A DNA stretch of 64,000 bases, from assembly GCF_002591975.1 (NCBI RefSeq), contig NZ_NVQE01000005.1, positions 1-64,000 of the forward strand. The letters run 5' to 3'. Both the position numbers and the translations under genes were made by a program. The stretch is from Mycobacterium neglectum (GTDB lineage: Bacteria; Actinomycetota; Actinomycetes; Mycobacteriales; Mycobacteriaceae). How positions within the stretch are numbered: the stretch's first letter is position 1; each line of letters begins with the position of its first letter. Positions 49,967 to 59,523 of the stretch are shown here, in pieces. The notes beneath the pieces were generated by a model, which was not told the DNA's origin, made no database searches, and was given only the letters and a program-made list of their open reading frames with translations.

Positions 49967-51325
49967 TCAGACCCGCAGACCGACATGAGCGCGGATGGGC
50001 CCCTTGGCGACCGTGGTGAACGGCACCTCGCAGGCGAAGTCCTGGTCTATCGAGCGGACGGTCATGGCCCGGACAATGGTGGCCAGCGCGAGCGTGGTTT
50101 CCAGCCGCGCGAAGTGTTCGCCGATGCACGGCCGTCCGCCGCCAAGGAACGGAAGAAACTGCCAGCGGTCGCGCGTCTTGACGTTCTCCGGACTGAACCG
50201 ATCGGGGTCGAAGTCCATCGGGTTGGGCCACAGCGTCGGATCATGGTGCAGCGCATAGATTCCCACGGCGACGAGGCTGCCCGCCTCGACGCGGTATCCG
50301 TTCACCGCGATATCGCGAGTCGCCAGCCGCGCGACGCCCGCCGCGGGCGGGCACAGACGAAGCGCTTCGTGCAGCACCTGCACGGTGTACCCGAGGGCGG
50401 GTACGTCGTCGGGCATCAGCTCCCGATCGCCGATGGCGGATGCCTCGGCGGCAACTCGATCCTGGATATCGGGATGGTGGCCAAGGATCCACAGTGCGTA
50501 GGTGAGCGCCGTCGCGGTGGTGTCGTGGCCGGCGAGCATGAAGATCAGCAGGTCATTGGAGATGTCATCATCAGAGATCGGCTTCCCGGTTTCCGGGTCG
50601 CTGGCCGCGAGCAGGGCCTGCACCAGTGGCGCATCTCGGGTGGGGTCTGCTCGGCAGGCCCGCACCATCTCGTCGGTGATCGTGCGCATCGCGGCGACCG
50701 CGGCACGAGCGCGGCGGCGCGCCGGCGTCGGCATCCATCGCGGTGCCCGCACCGGCCGCAAAGCGCGGTCGGCGGTGTAGGAGGACGCGACGTGCATGCA
50801 GTTGGCGATCGTGTCCGCGCGTTCGTTGAGGTCGACGCCGAGCACCGAACGGCCCAACGACTGCATGGCGATGCGGCGGCACTCCACGTCCAGGTCCACG
50901 TCACCGCCTGCCGGCCAACGGTCGACGAAATGCTGTGCGGCCCTGGACATGTGCCCGCCGAAGTTGCGGACGTTGTGTTTGGTGAACACCGGTTGCAGGG
51001 CCCTCTTGCGCGGCCGCCACTGCTCGTTGGGCAGGACGAAAAGACTGTCGCCTGCCATGTTCCGCACTTCGTCATGGATGACACACCGGTCCGATGACGC
51101 GTCGCTGCGCCCCAGGACATCACGCATCGCTCCGGGGGACATCACCGCCACGATCGGCGGCATCAGGCGCTTGGGTCCGAACTGGATGCGGGTGATGGGA
51201 CCACCGGCGTCACGGATGACTTCCTGTCCGGTGTCGAGCCTGCGGATCAGCTTCACCAATTGGCGGATCGGCAGCGGGTTCTTCGGCACCAACGGCAATG
51301 TGCTGACGTCCACCGTTGACGTCAT
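49967..51325 (-). CDS. Cytochrome P450
   Basis: This 452-residue haem monooxygenase has the I-helix oxygen motif FMLAGHDTTATAL, the K-helix ExxR in LHEALRLCPP, and the haem loop FLGGGRPCIGEHFAR with the Cys ligand at about residue 399. It is soluble, with no membrane anchor. The ATG at 51325 overlaps the stop of the PNPOx-like gene by ATGA; the frame upstream is antisense. The substrate and CYP family are not assigned; no ferredoxin is adjacent. Confidence 0.96.
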   Translation of the reverse strand: MTSTVDVSTLPLVPKNPLPIRQLVKLIRRLDTGQEVIRDAGGPITRIQFGPKRLMPPIVAVMSPGAMRDVLGRSDASSDRCVIHDEVRNMAGDSLFVLPNEQWRPRKRALQPVFTKHNVRNFGGHMSRAAQHFVDRWPAGGDVDLDVECRRIAMQSLGRSVLGVDLNERADTIANCMHVASSYTADRALRPVRAPRWMPTPARRRARAAVAAMRTITDEMVRACRADPTRDAPLVQALLAASDPETGKPISDDDISNDLLIFMLAGHDTTATALTYALWILGHHPDIQDRVAAEASAIGDRELMPDDVPALGYTVQVLHEALRLCPPAAGVARLATRDIAVNGYRVEAGSLVAVGIYALHHDPTLWPNPMDFDPDRFSPENVKTRDRWQFLPFLGGGRPCIGEHFARLETTLALATIVRAMTVRSIDQDFACEVPFTTVAKGPIRAHVGLRV

Positions 51326-51807
51326 TCCACACTCCAGGTGAGCGGAGCGCCCTCGCCTTTCATCATGACGGCCCCTGCCATGATCCGGAGCCGGTAGGGG
51401 GTGAGCCGCAATGCGGCGAAACGTTCGGACGTCGGTCCGCCGGCCCACTCCGGAACGATTCGGGGGTCATAACCCACCGGCGCGGGACCGTTGGCGAACT
51501 TGTCCCAGACCGCACCGCGGGTCTCGTCGTCGAGGTACCACTCGACGAGGCATTCGGCGCTGCACGTGTCGTGGGTCGGTGCCCAGTAGTTCAGTGACAT
51601 TTGCGGGTGCACGGCAAGGTGCGCCTTTTTCACCGGACTGGGCACCGTGGCGATCCAACCGAACAAATCGGTGCCGTCCCACTCCCAAATCGGATGCAGG
51701 ACACGGCTGCGGGGATGGCAATTGGCGTCGACGGTGGCGGCGGACGCCCACACGATCGAGTGGGCCATCTCGATGAACGCAGGCGCGATCGTCTCGAGAG
51801 AGGTCAC
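51322..51807 (-). CDS. Pyridoxamine 5'-phosphate oxidase-like protein
   Basis: This 161-residue split-barrel flavin/F420-type protein has SAATVDANCHPRSRVLHPIWEWDG near residue 25, PVKKAHLAVHPQMSLNYWAPTHDT and VEWYLDDETRGAVWDKF. It starts with GTG at 51807. Coupling to the P450 gene by ATGA suggests a joint role, perhaps redox or substrate handling, but that is inference. Confidence 0.82.
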   Translation of the reverse strand: MTSLETIAPAFIEMAHSIVWASAATVDANCHPRSRVLHPIWEWDGTDLFGWIATVPSPVKKAHLAVHPQMSLNYWAPTHDTCSAECLVEWYLDDETRGAVWDKFANGPAPVGYDPRIVPEWAGGPTSERFAALRLTPYRLRIMAGAVMMKGEGAPLTWSVE

Positions 51808-51826
51808 AGCGGAACTCTACGCGCCG

Positions 51827-52138
51827 TTAAGTCTTGTCCTGCTTGTTGCTGTCATCGCTGAACTTCGGGTTGCCGTCGTCGTCGACCCAATCGTTGACCG
51901 CGGTGCCCGATACTGCGCCATCGGTCCCCGGCATCGTGATGGTCGGACGGTCGTCGTTGTTGTCCTTGGCCATTTCCTTGGCCTTTTCCCTGTGCTCATC
52001 GGTCACTTCCGGCTTTTCGGTGGGCTCCGGCGGATCGGGCGCATCGACGACCTGGTGGTGCTCGTCGGTTTCTGGCTCGATGTTGCGTCGCTCTTCGGTG
52101 CTCTGCAACTGGTCGGTCCCCTGATTTTCTGTACTCAT
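51827..52138 (-). CDS. Small highly charged disordered protein
   Basis: This 103-residue protein is strongly acidic and Lys/Asp/Glu-rich, starting MSTENQGTDQLQSTEERRNIEPETDEHHQVVD and ending NPKFSDDSNKQDKT. It has no hydrophobic core, signal peptide or cysteine. It is likely intrinsically disordered and cytoplasmic. It lies 19 bases upstream of the PNPOx-like gene in the same direction. I recognise no family. A stress-related hydrophilin-like role is only a guess. Confidence 0.6.
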   Translation of the reverse strand: MSTENQGTDQLQSTEERRNIEPETDEHHQVVDAPDPPEPTEKPEVTDEHREKAKEMAKDNNDDRPTITMPGTDGAVSGTAVNDWVDDDGNPKFSDDSNKQDKT

Positions 52139-52183
52139 GGGTTAACGACTGCCCGAAGGTGTGACTTATCAAACAGATGGCGG

Positions 52184-52804
52184 CTAACCAGCGGGAACGG
52201 CCCGAAGCGCGGCGGGCAGGCTGGGCAGGAAGTGCACGGTGGCGAATGCGCGGATGTCGTCGGCGCTCTCCAGCGGCTGGACGCTGGGCAGCAGCAGTAC
52301 CATCGCGGCGTAGCGAAGAATCGTGTCGGCGAATTCGGTGACGGCCTGCTCACCGATGCGCTCGGCGAAGCCGGCCGGGAAGATGACCCGCAGCGCTTCG
52401 GCCATCCGCACGATCGCCGCGCCGTGATGCTGGCCGGCCAACTCGAGGACGAGTGCGGGCTCGTCTCTGATCATCCGGTCCAACACGCGATGCCTGCGGA
52501 ACTTCAGGATCGCCAGGGTGAACGCTTCGACGTAGTAGTTCGACTGCGGGCCAGCCTGTTTGAGCTCGTTGGCGATGTCGGCGAACAGCGACACGTTCTC
52601 ACGTTCGATGACGGCGGCGATCAGTTCGTCCTTATTGCGGAAGCGCCGGTAGATCGTCGTCCGACTGATTTTCGCGCGCCGCGCGACGTCGTCGAGCGCC
52701 ACCCGGCGAAACCCATGTTGTTCGAACTCGACGATGGCCGCGTCGAGGATCGCTTCCGTCGTGGACGACGAATTGGACCCCGTCGTGAACGACGAATTAG
52801 GCAT
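52184..52804 (-). CDS. TetR-family regulator
   Basis: This 206-residue regulator has a helix-turn-helix [32 protein letters not shown] near the N-terminus after a Ser/Thr-rich leader, and a helical C-terminal domain. I used the ATG at 52804, ten bases after the DUF2236 stop; an ATG at 52828 overlaps that gene by 14 bases. It probably represses the DUF2236 gene and the divergent acyltransferase through the palindrome at 53685-53704. Confidence 0.85.
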   Translation of the reverse strand: MPNSSFTTGSNSSSTTEAILDAAIVEFEQHGFRRVALDDVARRAKISRTTIYRRFRNKDELIAAVIERENVSLFADIANELKQAGPQSNYYVEAFTLAILKFRRHRVLDRMIRDEPALVLELAGQHHGAAIVRMAEALRVIFPAGFAERIGEQAVTEFADTILRYAAMVLLLPSVQPLESADDIRAFATVHFLPSLPAALRAVPAG

Positions 52805-52814
52805 TGTCGTGGGT

Positions 52815-53672
52815 TCAGCCCCTGGCATAGCCGGTCTGAGCGAACGCGTTGTAGCGCAACCGCATTGGCAGATGATCCCATAACCAGTTCACCGGCCGGG
52901 TCCGCCACAGCGCGGCGAAGCGCTGGTATCGGCGCTCTTGGCGCTCACTCCACGGAAGACCGAGCAGGTCCCTGGTCCGTGGCGGCATACCACCGGTGGT
53001 CAGGAACGCGGCCGCGGGGTTGAAGACCGGCGCCAGCACCCGCCACAACGCCTTGGGGACCCCCTTCGGGCACGGAAAACCCTTGGTGACATAGCCGACG
53101 CCGTACTTCGCGGTCGGATGCGCCACGACGATCTCGTCGATCATCCGGTTCCAATACCGCTCGAACCCGGCGTAGTCGGCGGGCATCGGCCGGTCGCTGA
53201 CGCCGTAGCGGCGATACCAGGTCTTGGACTCGAGGTAGATCTGTTCCTTCTCCTCGCGGGTCAGCCGCTTGACGAAGGTGTCGGCGAAGTAGAGCACCTG
53301 TTCGACGAAGGTCGCATGGGCCCAGAAGTAAGTCTCCGGATCGAGGGCGTGGTAGCGGGCGCCGTCCGGCATCTCGCCCTTGATGTTCGTGTGAAAGTCG
53401 CGGACCCGGATACCTTCGTTGTCGTCGTCGGCCCCGTAGACCGTCATGAAGATCGGCGGCAGCGACCGCTTGACCCGCGCGGCGGTGTCGTCGAAGAACA
53501 CCGAATGGTCCAGCACCCCTTGCCCGAGTTCGGCGAGCATGTTCTGCAGGACGGCGGGTCGCGGGCCGATCAGGTACATCCGGTTATCGCCGAAATAGCG
53601 CCAGACCAGCGACTTCGGGCCCAACGGCAGGGCATCACGGGTCTGTTCGGCGTTCTCCGCCAAGTCGGTCAC
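52815..53672 (-). CDS. DUF2236 (MpaB-like) oxygenase-family protein
   Basis: This 285-residue protein has the DUF2236 pattern: [27 protein letters not shown]-like stretch, [33 protein letters not shown] (His-rich centre) and [12 protein letters not shown] at the end. Some relatives (latex clearing protein, MpaB) are haem or metal oxygenases. The GTG at 53672 gives the start; a TTG 36 bases upstream would lie inside the palindrome. The TetR gene follows in the same direction. Confidence 0.8.
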   Translation of the reverse strand: MTDLAENAEQTRDALPLGPKSLVWRYFGDNRMYLIGPRPAVLQNMLAELGQGVLDHSVFFDDTAARVKRSLPPIFMTVYGADDDNEGIRVRDFHTNIKGEMPDGARYHALDPETYFWAHATFVEQVLYFADTFVKRLTREEKEQIYLESKTWYRRYGVSDRPMPADYAGFERYWNRMIDEIVVAHPTAKYGVGYVTKGFPCPKGVPKALWRVLAPVFNPAAAFLTTGGMPPRTRDLLGLPWSERQERRYQRFAALWRTRPVNWLWDHLPMRLRYNAFAQTGYARG

Positions 53673-53684
53673 GTGAAACAGTGT

Positions 53685-53704
53685 TACAAATTTCGAACTT
53701 TGTA
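53685..53704. promoter_or_regulatory. 20-bp near-perfect palindrome between DUF2236 and DGAT genes
   Basis: The site is TACAAA-T-TTCGAA-C-TTTGTA: the outer six-base arms and the central TTCGAA are perfect and only one pair is mismatched. It lies 12 bases upstream of the DUF2236 start and 93 bases upstream of the acyltransferase start, so it can control both divergent genes. The TetR protein encoded two genes away is the likely binder. Confidence 0.7.
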
Positions 53705-53797
53705 CCAACAGTTACGGGTGTGATGCCCGTCGCACTTGAACGGCGCTGCAGGCATATCGTCGAGGCCTCTGCTTTCCAAGCCCAAGGAGCGCCGGTG

Positions 53798-55183
53798 GTG
53801 AAGCGTCTAGGTCCGCAGGACATGCTCTTCTTGTACGGCGAAACCCCCAGTTCGATGATGCACGTCGCCGCACTGATGCCGTTCACCCCGCCCACCGATG
53901 CACCCGCCAACTATCTGCGGCAGATGTTCGAGGACACCCGGGGCCTTGAAGTGGTTTCACCGTGGAACCTCAAGCTGTCCCATCCGCGCATGCTGCGCCG
54001 GCCCGATCAGTCGTGGGTCGTCGACGACAAATTCGACATCGACTACCACGTCCGGCGGTCGGCACTCGCGAGCCCGGGCGACGAACGCGAACTGGGCATC
54101 CTGGTCTCCCGGTTGCACAGCCAAAACATCGACTTCACCCGACCACCATGGGAACTGCACTTCATCGAAGGCCTCGAAGACGGACGGTTCGCGATCTACA
54201 TGAAGATCCATCACTCGCTGGTGGACGGCTACACCGGAAACAAGATCCTCGAACGCAGCATGTCAACCGACCCGTCGCTGCGGGATCAGCCGCTGTTCTT
54301 CAACGTCGGGCCGCCCTCGAGAACGCGCTCCAACGCGCCCAAACCGTCGCGCAATCCCATCGCGAGCCTGCTCGGCGGTGCGGTCGGAGGGGCGCAATCG
54401 CTTCTCAACGTCGGAAAAGCGTTGTACAACACTCAAATCCGCAGCGACGATGGATACGGTGACATCGCCAACTCCTTCCAGGCCCCGCATTCGATCCTGA
54501 ACAAACACATCAGTCGCAATCGCCGGTTCGCCACACAGGTCTACCCCTTCGAACGCCTGAAGAACATCGGCGTCAAACACGGCGCCACCGTCAACGACGT
54601 CGCCCTGGCGATCATCGGCGGTGGCCTTCGCGCCTTTCTCGACCACCTCGGCGAGTTGCCCGCCAAACCCTTGATCGCGTTCCTGCCCGTCAACATCCGA
54701 CCGAAGGACGACGTCGGCGGCGGCAACGCGGTCGGGACGATATTGGCCACCATGGGCACCGATATCGAAGATCCCGTCGAGCGACTGAAGGCGATCACCG
54801 CATCGACGAAGGCGGCCAAGCGGCAGCTGCAGAACATGTCGCAGACCGAAGTGCTGGCCTACACCGCGGCGCTGATGGCGCCGACGGCGCTGCAGCTCGC
54901 CAGCGCCATGACCGGTGTCAGGGGGCCGTTGCCTTTCACTTTCAACTTGTGTGTGAGCAATGTTCCTGGACCACGAGAGACGTTGTATCTCAACGGAAGC
55001 CGGCTGGAGGCTACCTACCCGGTGTCCATTCCGATGCATGGAATGGCACTGAACATCACGCTGGAGAGCTATGCCGACACGATGAACTTCGGATTCATCG
55101 GATGCCGCGATGCCCTGCCACATCTGCAACGTCTCGCGGTCTACACCGGCGACGCGCTCGATGAGCTGGACAAGCTGGCCTGA
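53798..55183 (+). CDS. Wax ester synthase/diacylglycerol acyltransferase (WS/DGAT)
   Basis: This 461-residue acyltransferase makes triacylglycerol or wax ester from acyl-CoA. It has LGPQDMLFLYGETPSSMMHVA at the N-terminus, the catalytic HHxxxDG as HHSLVDG at residues 138-144, and the C-terminal NVPGPRETLYLNG family motif. I set the start at the GTG at 53798 because AAGGAG lies eight bases upstream; a GTG three bases earlier is equivalent. Regulation by the TetR palindrome is likely. Confidence 0.92.
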   Translation: MKRLGPQDMLFLYGETPSSMMHVAALMPFTPPTDAPANYLRQMFEDTRGLEVVSPWNLKLSHPRMLRRPDQSWVVDDKFDIDYHVRRSALASPGDERELGILVSRLHSQNIDFTRPPWELHFIEGLEDGRFAIYMKIHHSLVDGYTGNKILERSMSTDPSLRDQPLFFNVGPPSRTRSNAPKPSRNPIASLLGGAVGGAQSLLNVGKALYNTQIRSDDGYGDIANSFQAPHSILNKHISRNRRFATQVYPFERLKNIGVKHGATVNDVALAIIGGGLRAFLDHLGELPAKPLIAFLPVNIRPKDDVGGGNAVGTILATMGTDIEDPVERLKAITASTKAAKRQLQNMSQTEVLAYTAALMAPTALQLASAMTGVRGPLPFTFNLCVSNVPGPRETLYLNGSRLEATYPVSIPMHGMALNITLESYADTMNFGFIGCRDALPHLQRLAVYTGDALDELDKLA

Positions 55184-55201
55184 CGGCGAACGTGAATGCG
55201 A

Positions 55202-55483
55202 TCAACCCGTTAGGGCTACCGGACCGCGCCGAACGCGCCGCAACCGCGCCACCCCCAGTACCGCCAGCACGCCCGCCACTGTCGCCAACAGCAGCGACAG
55301 CGTGAGTAGGGGCGGGCTGTAGACCAACGAGGTAGTCGGCGGCTCCCCCTCGATGATCGGGGGGACCTCCACCGTCGTGACCGAGGCCAGCCAACTCAGC
55401 ACACAACCGATCGCAGCGGCCAGCGCCAGCACCAGTTCGATGACGGCGCCACGCGGTCCTTTCACAACAGGGGCGCCCGTCAC
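55202..55483 (-). CDS. Small two-helix membrane protein
   Basis: This 93-residue protein has two transmembrane helices (VIELVLALAAAIGCVLSWLA and LLTLSLLLATVAGVLAVLGVA) with a Pro-rich external loop and a short Arg-rich tail. The GTG at 55483 overlaps the DUF3093-like gene as GTGA. It is the last gene of the hem operon tail. I recognise no family; its function is unknown. Confidence 0.7.
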   Translation of the reverse strand: MTGAPVVKGPRGAVIELVLALAAAIGCVLSWLASVTTVEVPPIIEGEPPTTSLVYSPPLLTLSLLLATVAGVLAVLGVARLRRVRRGPVALTG

Positions 55484-55971
55484 GACGCCGGCTCGGGCGG
55501 AATGCGTTCCTCGACCACCCGAGTCAACTCGGTCCGCAACCGCTGGTGTTTGCGTGCCCAGGCCTGGGCGGCGCGATCGTTGGTGAGCTTGAGGCCGATG
55601 CCCTTGCGCCCGCGCGGCACGCCGGTGAGTTCACCGAGTGCGCGCGAGGACTGCCATTTCTGCGTTTCGGCGCCGCTGGCCTCGGGATAGATCCGCACGA
55701 TGTCGTCGATGCTGATGCGTTCTTCGCCCTGGCGCAGATGATCCGGCGTCAGTTCCACCGAGGTGTGGATCCGGGCCGCCTTGATCTGGATCCACAGGAA
55801 TCCCGTCACGAGAACGAAGAAGATGCAAGGCACCATCCACTGGATGCCGTAACCGGCCGAAAGCTGGATCAACGCCATCGCTATCCCAGCGGCGGGGCCC
55901 GCCAGGATCCACCACCAGGTGGCACCCGGCTCGTAGTACAGGATCTGGGGCGGCGAACCGGTGTCCGTCAT
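55480..55971 (-). CDS. DUF3093-like membrane protein
   Basis: This 163-residue protein has two hydrophobic helices (TWWWILAGPAAGIAMALIQL and WMVPCIFFVLVTGFLWIQI) followed by a soluble domain with VELTPDHLRQGEERISIDDIVRIYPEASG and GVPRGRKGIGLKLTNDRAAQAWARKHQRL, the DUF3093 pattern. The ATG at 55971 overlaps the upstream gene by ATGA. Its function is unknown. Confidence 0.76.
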   Translation of the reverse strand: MTDTGSPPQILYYEPGATWWWILAGPAAGIAMALIQLSAGYGIQWMVPCIFFVLVTGFLWIQIKAARIHTSVELTPDHLRQGEERISIDDIVRIYPEASGAETQKWQSSRALGELTGVPRGRKGIGLKLTNDRAAQAWARKHQRLRTELTRVVEERIPPEPAS

Positions 55972-56351
55972 TTCAATTCCTCGTTGTCGAACCACTGCTG
56001 CGCGGGCGGCCGCATCATCAGGACAGCGCCGACCATGGTCAGAATCATGATGAGCAGCCACACCGGCCCGCGGCTGTACAGGGCAAAGAGCGCAAGGATG
56101 ACCACGACCGCCAGGGACAGCGCTATTGCCGCCCGCCGAAAGCTTGCATCGCCGAGGCGGGCCCGCCCGGCCAGAAAGCCGAGGCCCAGACCCGACGCGG
56201 CGAACAACGCCCCCATCCCGCGGAACAGGGTCGGCAGGCTCTCCGGCGAGAACGCGAGCAGTAGGCCGAATGCCACCAGCAGCACCGACGCGGCCGCCCA
56301 GCACCAGAATCCGGCGCTGACGACACGCGGTCGCGACTGTGGGGCTGTCAT
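55968..56351 (-). CDS. Small four-helix membrane protein
   Basis: This 127-residue protein has four hydrophobic segments (GFWCWAAASVLLVAFGLLLAF, LFRGMGALFAASGLGLGFLAG, AIALSLAVVVILALFALYS, VWLLIMILTMVGAVLMM) and little else. It follows the previous membrane gene by 21 bases and overlaps the DUF3093-like gene. I recognise no enzymatic motif. Confidence 0.72.
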   Translation of the reverse strand: MTAPQSRPRVVSAGFWCWAAASVLLVAFGLLLAFSPESLPTLFRGMGALFAASGLGLGFLAGRARLGDASFRRAAIALSLAVVVILALFALYSRGPVWLLIMILTMVGAVLMMRPPAQQWFDNEELK

Positions 56352-56372
56352 GGTCCGGGCCAGCCTAGCGCC

Positions 56373-56789
56373 TCACCTCGTGAAGAACGCGTGGGCGTCC
56401 TTGCGGTGCAACAGGAACACACCGCCGGCGATCAGCACCGATCCGAGGATGCCGCTGACCGCGTAGATCACCGCCGCGGTGGTGGGTCGTTCGACCGTGA
56501 AAAGATTCGTCGCGACGTACACGATCGTCGCCACACCACCGCCGGTCAGCAGCGTGCGCGCCCAGCGATAACCGTGACGCATCAGGATCTGGAAGGTCAG
56601 CACGACCGACGCCAGGATCACCACGAAGAGCACCGACATCGCGAGCACGGCGGTCGGCAACCGATCGTTGACGGTGGCGACCAGGTCGACGATCTGGCCG
56701 GCGGCCAGCAGCGGCAGTGAGGACACCCATAGCCAGAATGCGGTGTCGACGTCCACCGGCCGGGCTTTCGGCTCGACGGACTCGGTCAC
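56373..56789 (-). CDS. Small membrane protein downstream of hemB (Rv0513-like)
   Basis: This 138-residue protein has four hydrophobic segments, ending [10 protein letters not shown]. It resembles the small membrane proteins that follow hemB in mycobacteria (Rv0513/Rv0514, from memory). Its GTG overlaps the hemB stop as GTGA, so it is co-translated with hemB. Its function is unknown. Confidence 0.75.
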   Translation of the reverse strand: MTESVEPKARPVDVDTAFWLWVSSLPLLAAGQIVDLVATVNDRLPTAVLAMSVLFVVILASVVLTFQILMRHGYRWARTLLTGGGVATIVYVATNLFTVERPTTAAVIYAVSGILGSVLIAGGVFLLHRKDAHAFFTR

Positions 56790-57766
56790 GCCAGCCAGGC
56801 GGCGACGTCAGCCGCCCAGTACGTCAGGACGATGTCGGCACCGGCCCTGCGGATGCCGATCAACGTCTCCAGCGCCACGGTCGGCAGGTCGATCCAGCCA
56901 TTGGCCGCCGCTGCGCAGATCATGGAGTACTCACCGGAGACCTGGTAGGCGGCCACCGGTACCGGCGAGATGTCGGCCGCCGCACGAACCAGATCGAGAT
57001 AGGCCATCGCGGGCTTGACCATCACGATGTCGGCGCCCTCCTCGATGTCGAGTTCGATTTCATGGAGCGCTTCGCGGGCGTTGCCCGGATCCTGTTGGTA
57101 GGTCCGTCGATCGCCACTGAGGCTGGATGCGACCGCGTCACGGAACGGGCCGTAGAAGCCCGATGCGAATTTGGCGGCATACGCCAGGATCACCGTGTCG
57201 GTGTGCCCGGCCGCGTCCAGGCCGCCTCGGATAGCCGCGACCTGACCGTCCATCATGCCGCTCGGACCGACGACGTGCGCACCGGAATCAGCCTGTGCCA
57301 CAGCAAGTTCGACGTACCGGCGGTTAGTAGCGTCGTTGTCGACCCTGCCGGTGGCATCAAGTACGCCGCAGTGGCCGTGGTCGGTGAACTCGTCGAGGCA
57401 CGTGTCGGCCATCAGCACCGTGTCCTCACCGAGGTCCTTGGCGAGGTCCCGCAGCGCGACGTTGAGGATGCCGTCGGAGGATACGGCGGCGCTGGCGACG
57501 GGATCTTTGTCGGCGTCGCGTGGCACGCCGAACAACATCAGACCGCCCACGCCAGCGGTCACCGCGTCGGCGGCGGCCCTGCGCAACGAGTCACGGGTGT
57601 GCTGAACGACTCCGGGCATGGAGGGGACGGCTCGAGGTTCCTGCAAGCCGTCGGCGACGAACATCGGCAGAACCAGATGCCTTGGCTCCAGCGAGGTTTG
57701 CGCCACCAGCCGACGAAGAGCAGGTGTCGACCGGAGCCGACGGGGACGGTGACTCGGATAGGACAT
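56786..57766 (-). CDS. hemB: Delta-aminolevulinic acid dehydratase (porphobilinogen synthase)
   Basis: This 326-residue enzyme condenses two 5-aminolevulinates into porphobilinogen. It has [43 protein letters not shown] (metal-ligand region), the Schiff-base lysine region [15 protein letters not shown] and the second active-site lysine in [13 protein letters not shown]. The ATG at 57766 is 29 bases after the hemD stop. It is the fourth gene of the hemA-hemC-hemD-hemB operon. Confidence 0.97.
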   Translation of the reverse strand: MSYPSHRPRRLRSTPALRRLVAQTSLEPRHLVLPMFVADGLQEPRAVPSMPGVVQHTRDSLRRAAADAVTAGVGGLMLFGVPRDADKDPVASAAVSSDGILNVALRDLAKDLGEDTVLMADTCLDEFTDHGHCGVLDATGRVDNDATNRRYVELAVAQADSGAHVVGPSGMMDGQVAAIRGGLDAAGHTDTVILAYAAKFASGFYGPFRDAVASSLSGDRRTYQQDPGNAREALHEIELDIEEGADIVMVKPAMAYLDLVRAAADISPVPVAAYQVSGEYSMICAAAANGWIDLPTVALETLIGIRRAGADIVLTYWAADVAAWLA

Positions 57767-57795
57767 GTATTGCCATTCCTACATGACGTTCGCGG

Positions 57796-59496
57796 CTAGC
57801 GGCGACGACTCTTCTTACGCGGCGGCGGCAACGCACCTTCGGCGCGCAACCGGGCGGCGTGCTCGGCGAGCGCCTCGACCAGTGGACCGACTGCGGCGAC
57901 CTCCGGCTGCACGTCGACGCGCAGCCCGAATTCCGCTGCGGTTTCTGCGGTCTTGGGACCGATGCACGCCACAATAGTGCGCGCATGCGGCTTACCCGCG
58001 ATGCCGACGAGATTGCGCACTGTCGAGCTCGAGGTGAAGCACACCGCGTCGAAGCCACCGGTCTTGATCATCTCGCGCGTCTGCGCCGGCGGCGGTGCCG
58101 CACGCACCGTGCGGTACGCGGTGACATCCTCGATCTCCCAGCCGCGTTCACGCAGCCCCTCGGCCAAGGTCTCGGTCGCGATGTCAGCGCGCGGCAGCAG
58201 CACCCTGTTCACCGGGTCGAAAACGTCGTCATACGGTGGGAACTCGTCGAGCAGGCCGATCGAGGACTGCTCGCCAGCCGGCACCAGTTCGGGGTTGATA
58301 CCGAAGGCACGCACCCGATCCGCGGTGGCCTGACCGACGCAGGCGATCTTCACTCCGGAGAACGCGCGGGCGTCAAGGCCGAACTCGTTGAACTTCTCCC
58401 ACACCGCACGCACCGCGTTGGTGGAGGTGAACACGACCCACTGGAACCGGCCGTCGACGAGACCCTTGACCGCACGCTCCATCTGCGCGGGGCTGCGCGG
58501 CGGCTCGACGGCGATGGTCGGCACCTCGATCGGCAATGCGCCGTGGGACACCAGCTTTTCGCTCATCTCGCCGGCCTGGTCCTTGGTGCGCGGCACCAGC
58601 ACGGTCCACCCGTACAGCGCGCGACTCTCCCACCAGTTCAGCTTGGCGCGGTTGGCGACGGTCTTTCCGATGGTGACCACCAGGGGTCCGGCCACAGTTC
58701 CTGCCGGTTCCGAACCGAGCAGGGTGGCCTTGTCCAGCAGCCCGGCGAGCGTCGTCTCGATCGAACGCTGTTGGCACGTGGTGCCGTTCGCGGTCACCAC
58801 GGTCTGGGTGTTGTCGGCCAGCCCGTACTCGATCAGCGTGCGCGCCGCGTCGGGCAGATGAGATGCGGTGGCATGCAGGATCAGCGGACCCGGTGCCGCG
58901 GCCAGCGACTCCCAGTCGACATCGCCACGGACGTCGGCCACGGTGTGCGCCGACCCCAGCGGCAGGCCCGCATACGTGGGCACCGCCGTGGTGTCGGGCA
59001 GTCCCGGCACGATCTCGAAATCCAGGTGCGTCTTCGCCAGCGCCGTCACCTCGGTGATGACTGAATCCACCGAAAGTGGATCGCCGGCCACGAGGCGCAC
59101 CACATCGGCACCGGTGCGGGCCTCGGCCGCCAGCGTCTTGGCGACCTCGGTCGGATCACCCAGCGCGGGCCGGATGTCGGGACCGCCTGGGCCCCCACGC
59201 AAGTTGGGGACGATGGGCGCGGACGGGCTCGCACCCGCGTCGGCATCGGTTCCATCGGCGTCCGTGTTGGCTTGCGGCGGCTCGGCAGGTTCGGGCCCCG
59301 ACGGCGCCGGCAGATCGGAACCCGCAAGCGCGAGTACCGCTTCGGGCACGTCGGGGTCGGTGAACACCAGGGCGGCGTTGCCTAGCACGGTGCGGGCCCG
59401 CGTCGTCAGCAGGCCGGGGTCACCAGGACCCGAACCGACGAACGTGATGCGGCCCGGCTTCGGCTTGCGCCCTCGCCCGCTCCCTTGGGCTGTCAT
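57796..59496 (-). CDS. hemD: Uroporphyrinogen-III synthase fused to a SUMT-like domain
   Basis: This 566-residue fusion has an N-terminal tetrapyrrole-methylase-like domain (VGSGPGDPGLLTTRA near residue 21, LRLVAGDPL-like VVRLVAGDPLSVDSV, FEIVPGLPDTTAVPTYAGLPL) and a C-terminal HemD domain from about residue 295 (VLVPRTKDQAGEMSEKL, VVFTSTNAVRAVW, VCFTSSSTVRNLV, VACIGPKTAE). The methylase part carries an acidic linker of about 35 residues and lacks the usual GGDPFIFGRGGEE. HemD closes hydroxymethylbilane to uroporphyrinogen III. It matches the Rv0511 type. Confidence 0.92.
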   Translation of the reverse strand: MTAQGSGRGRKPKPGRITFVGSGPGDPGLLTTRARTVLGNAALVFTDPDVPEAVLALAGSDLPAPSGPEPAEPPQANTDADGTDADAGASPSAPIVPNLRGGPGGPDIRPALGDPTEVAKTLAAEARTGADVVRLVAGDPLSVDSVITEVTALAKTHLDFEIVPGLPDTTAVPTYAGLPLGSAHTVADVRGDVDWESLAAAPGPLILHATASHLPDAARTLIEYGLADNTQTVVTANGTTCQQRSIETTLAGLLDKATLLGSEPAGTVAGPLVVTIGKTVANRAKLNWWESRALYGWTVLVPRTKDQAGEMSEKLVSHGALPIEVPTIAVEPPRSPAQMERAVKGLVDGRFQWVVFTSTNAVRAVWEKFNEFGLDARAFSGVKIACVGQATADRVRAFGINPELVPAGEQSSIGLLDEFPPYDDVFDPVNRVLLPRADIATETLAEGLRERGWEIEDVTAYRTVRAAPPPAQTREMIKTGGFDAVCFTSSSTVRNLVGIAGKPHARTIVACIGPKTAETAAEFGLRVDVQPEVAAVGPLVEALAEHAARLRAEGALPPPRKKSRRR

Positions 59497-59523
59497 CTAT
59501 CACTCACCTCTATGTCTTCATGC

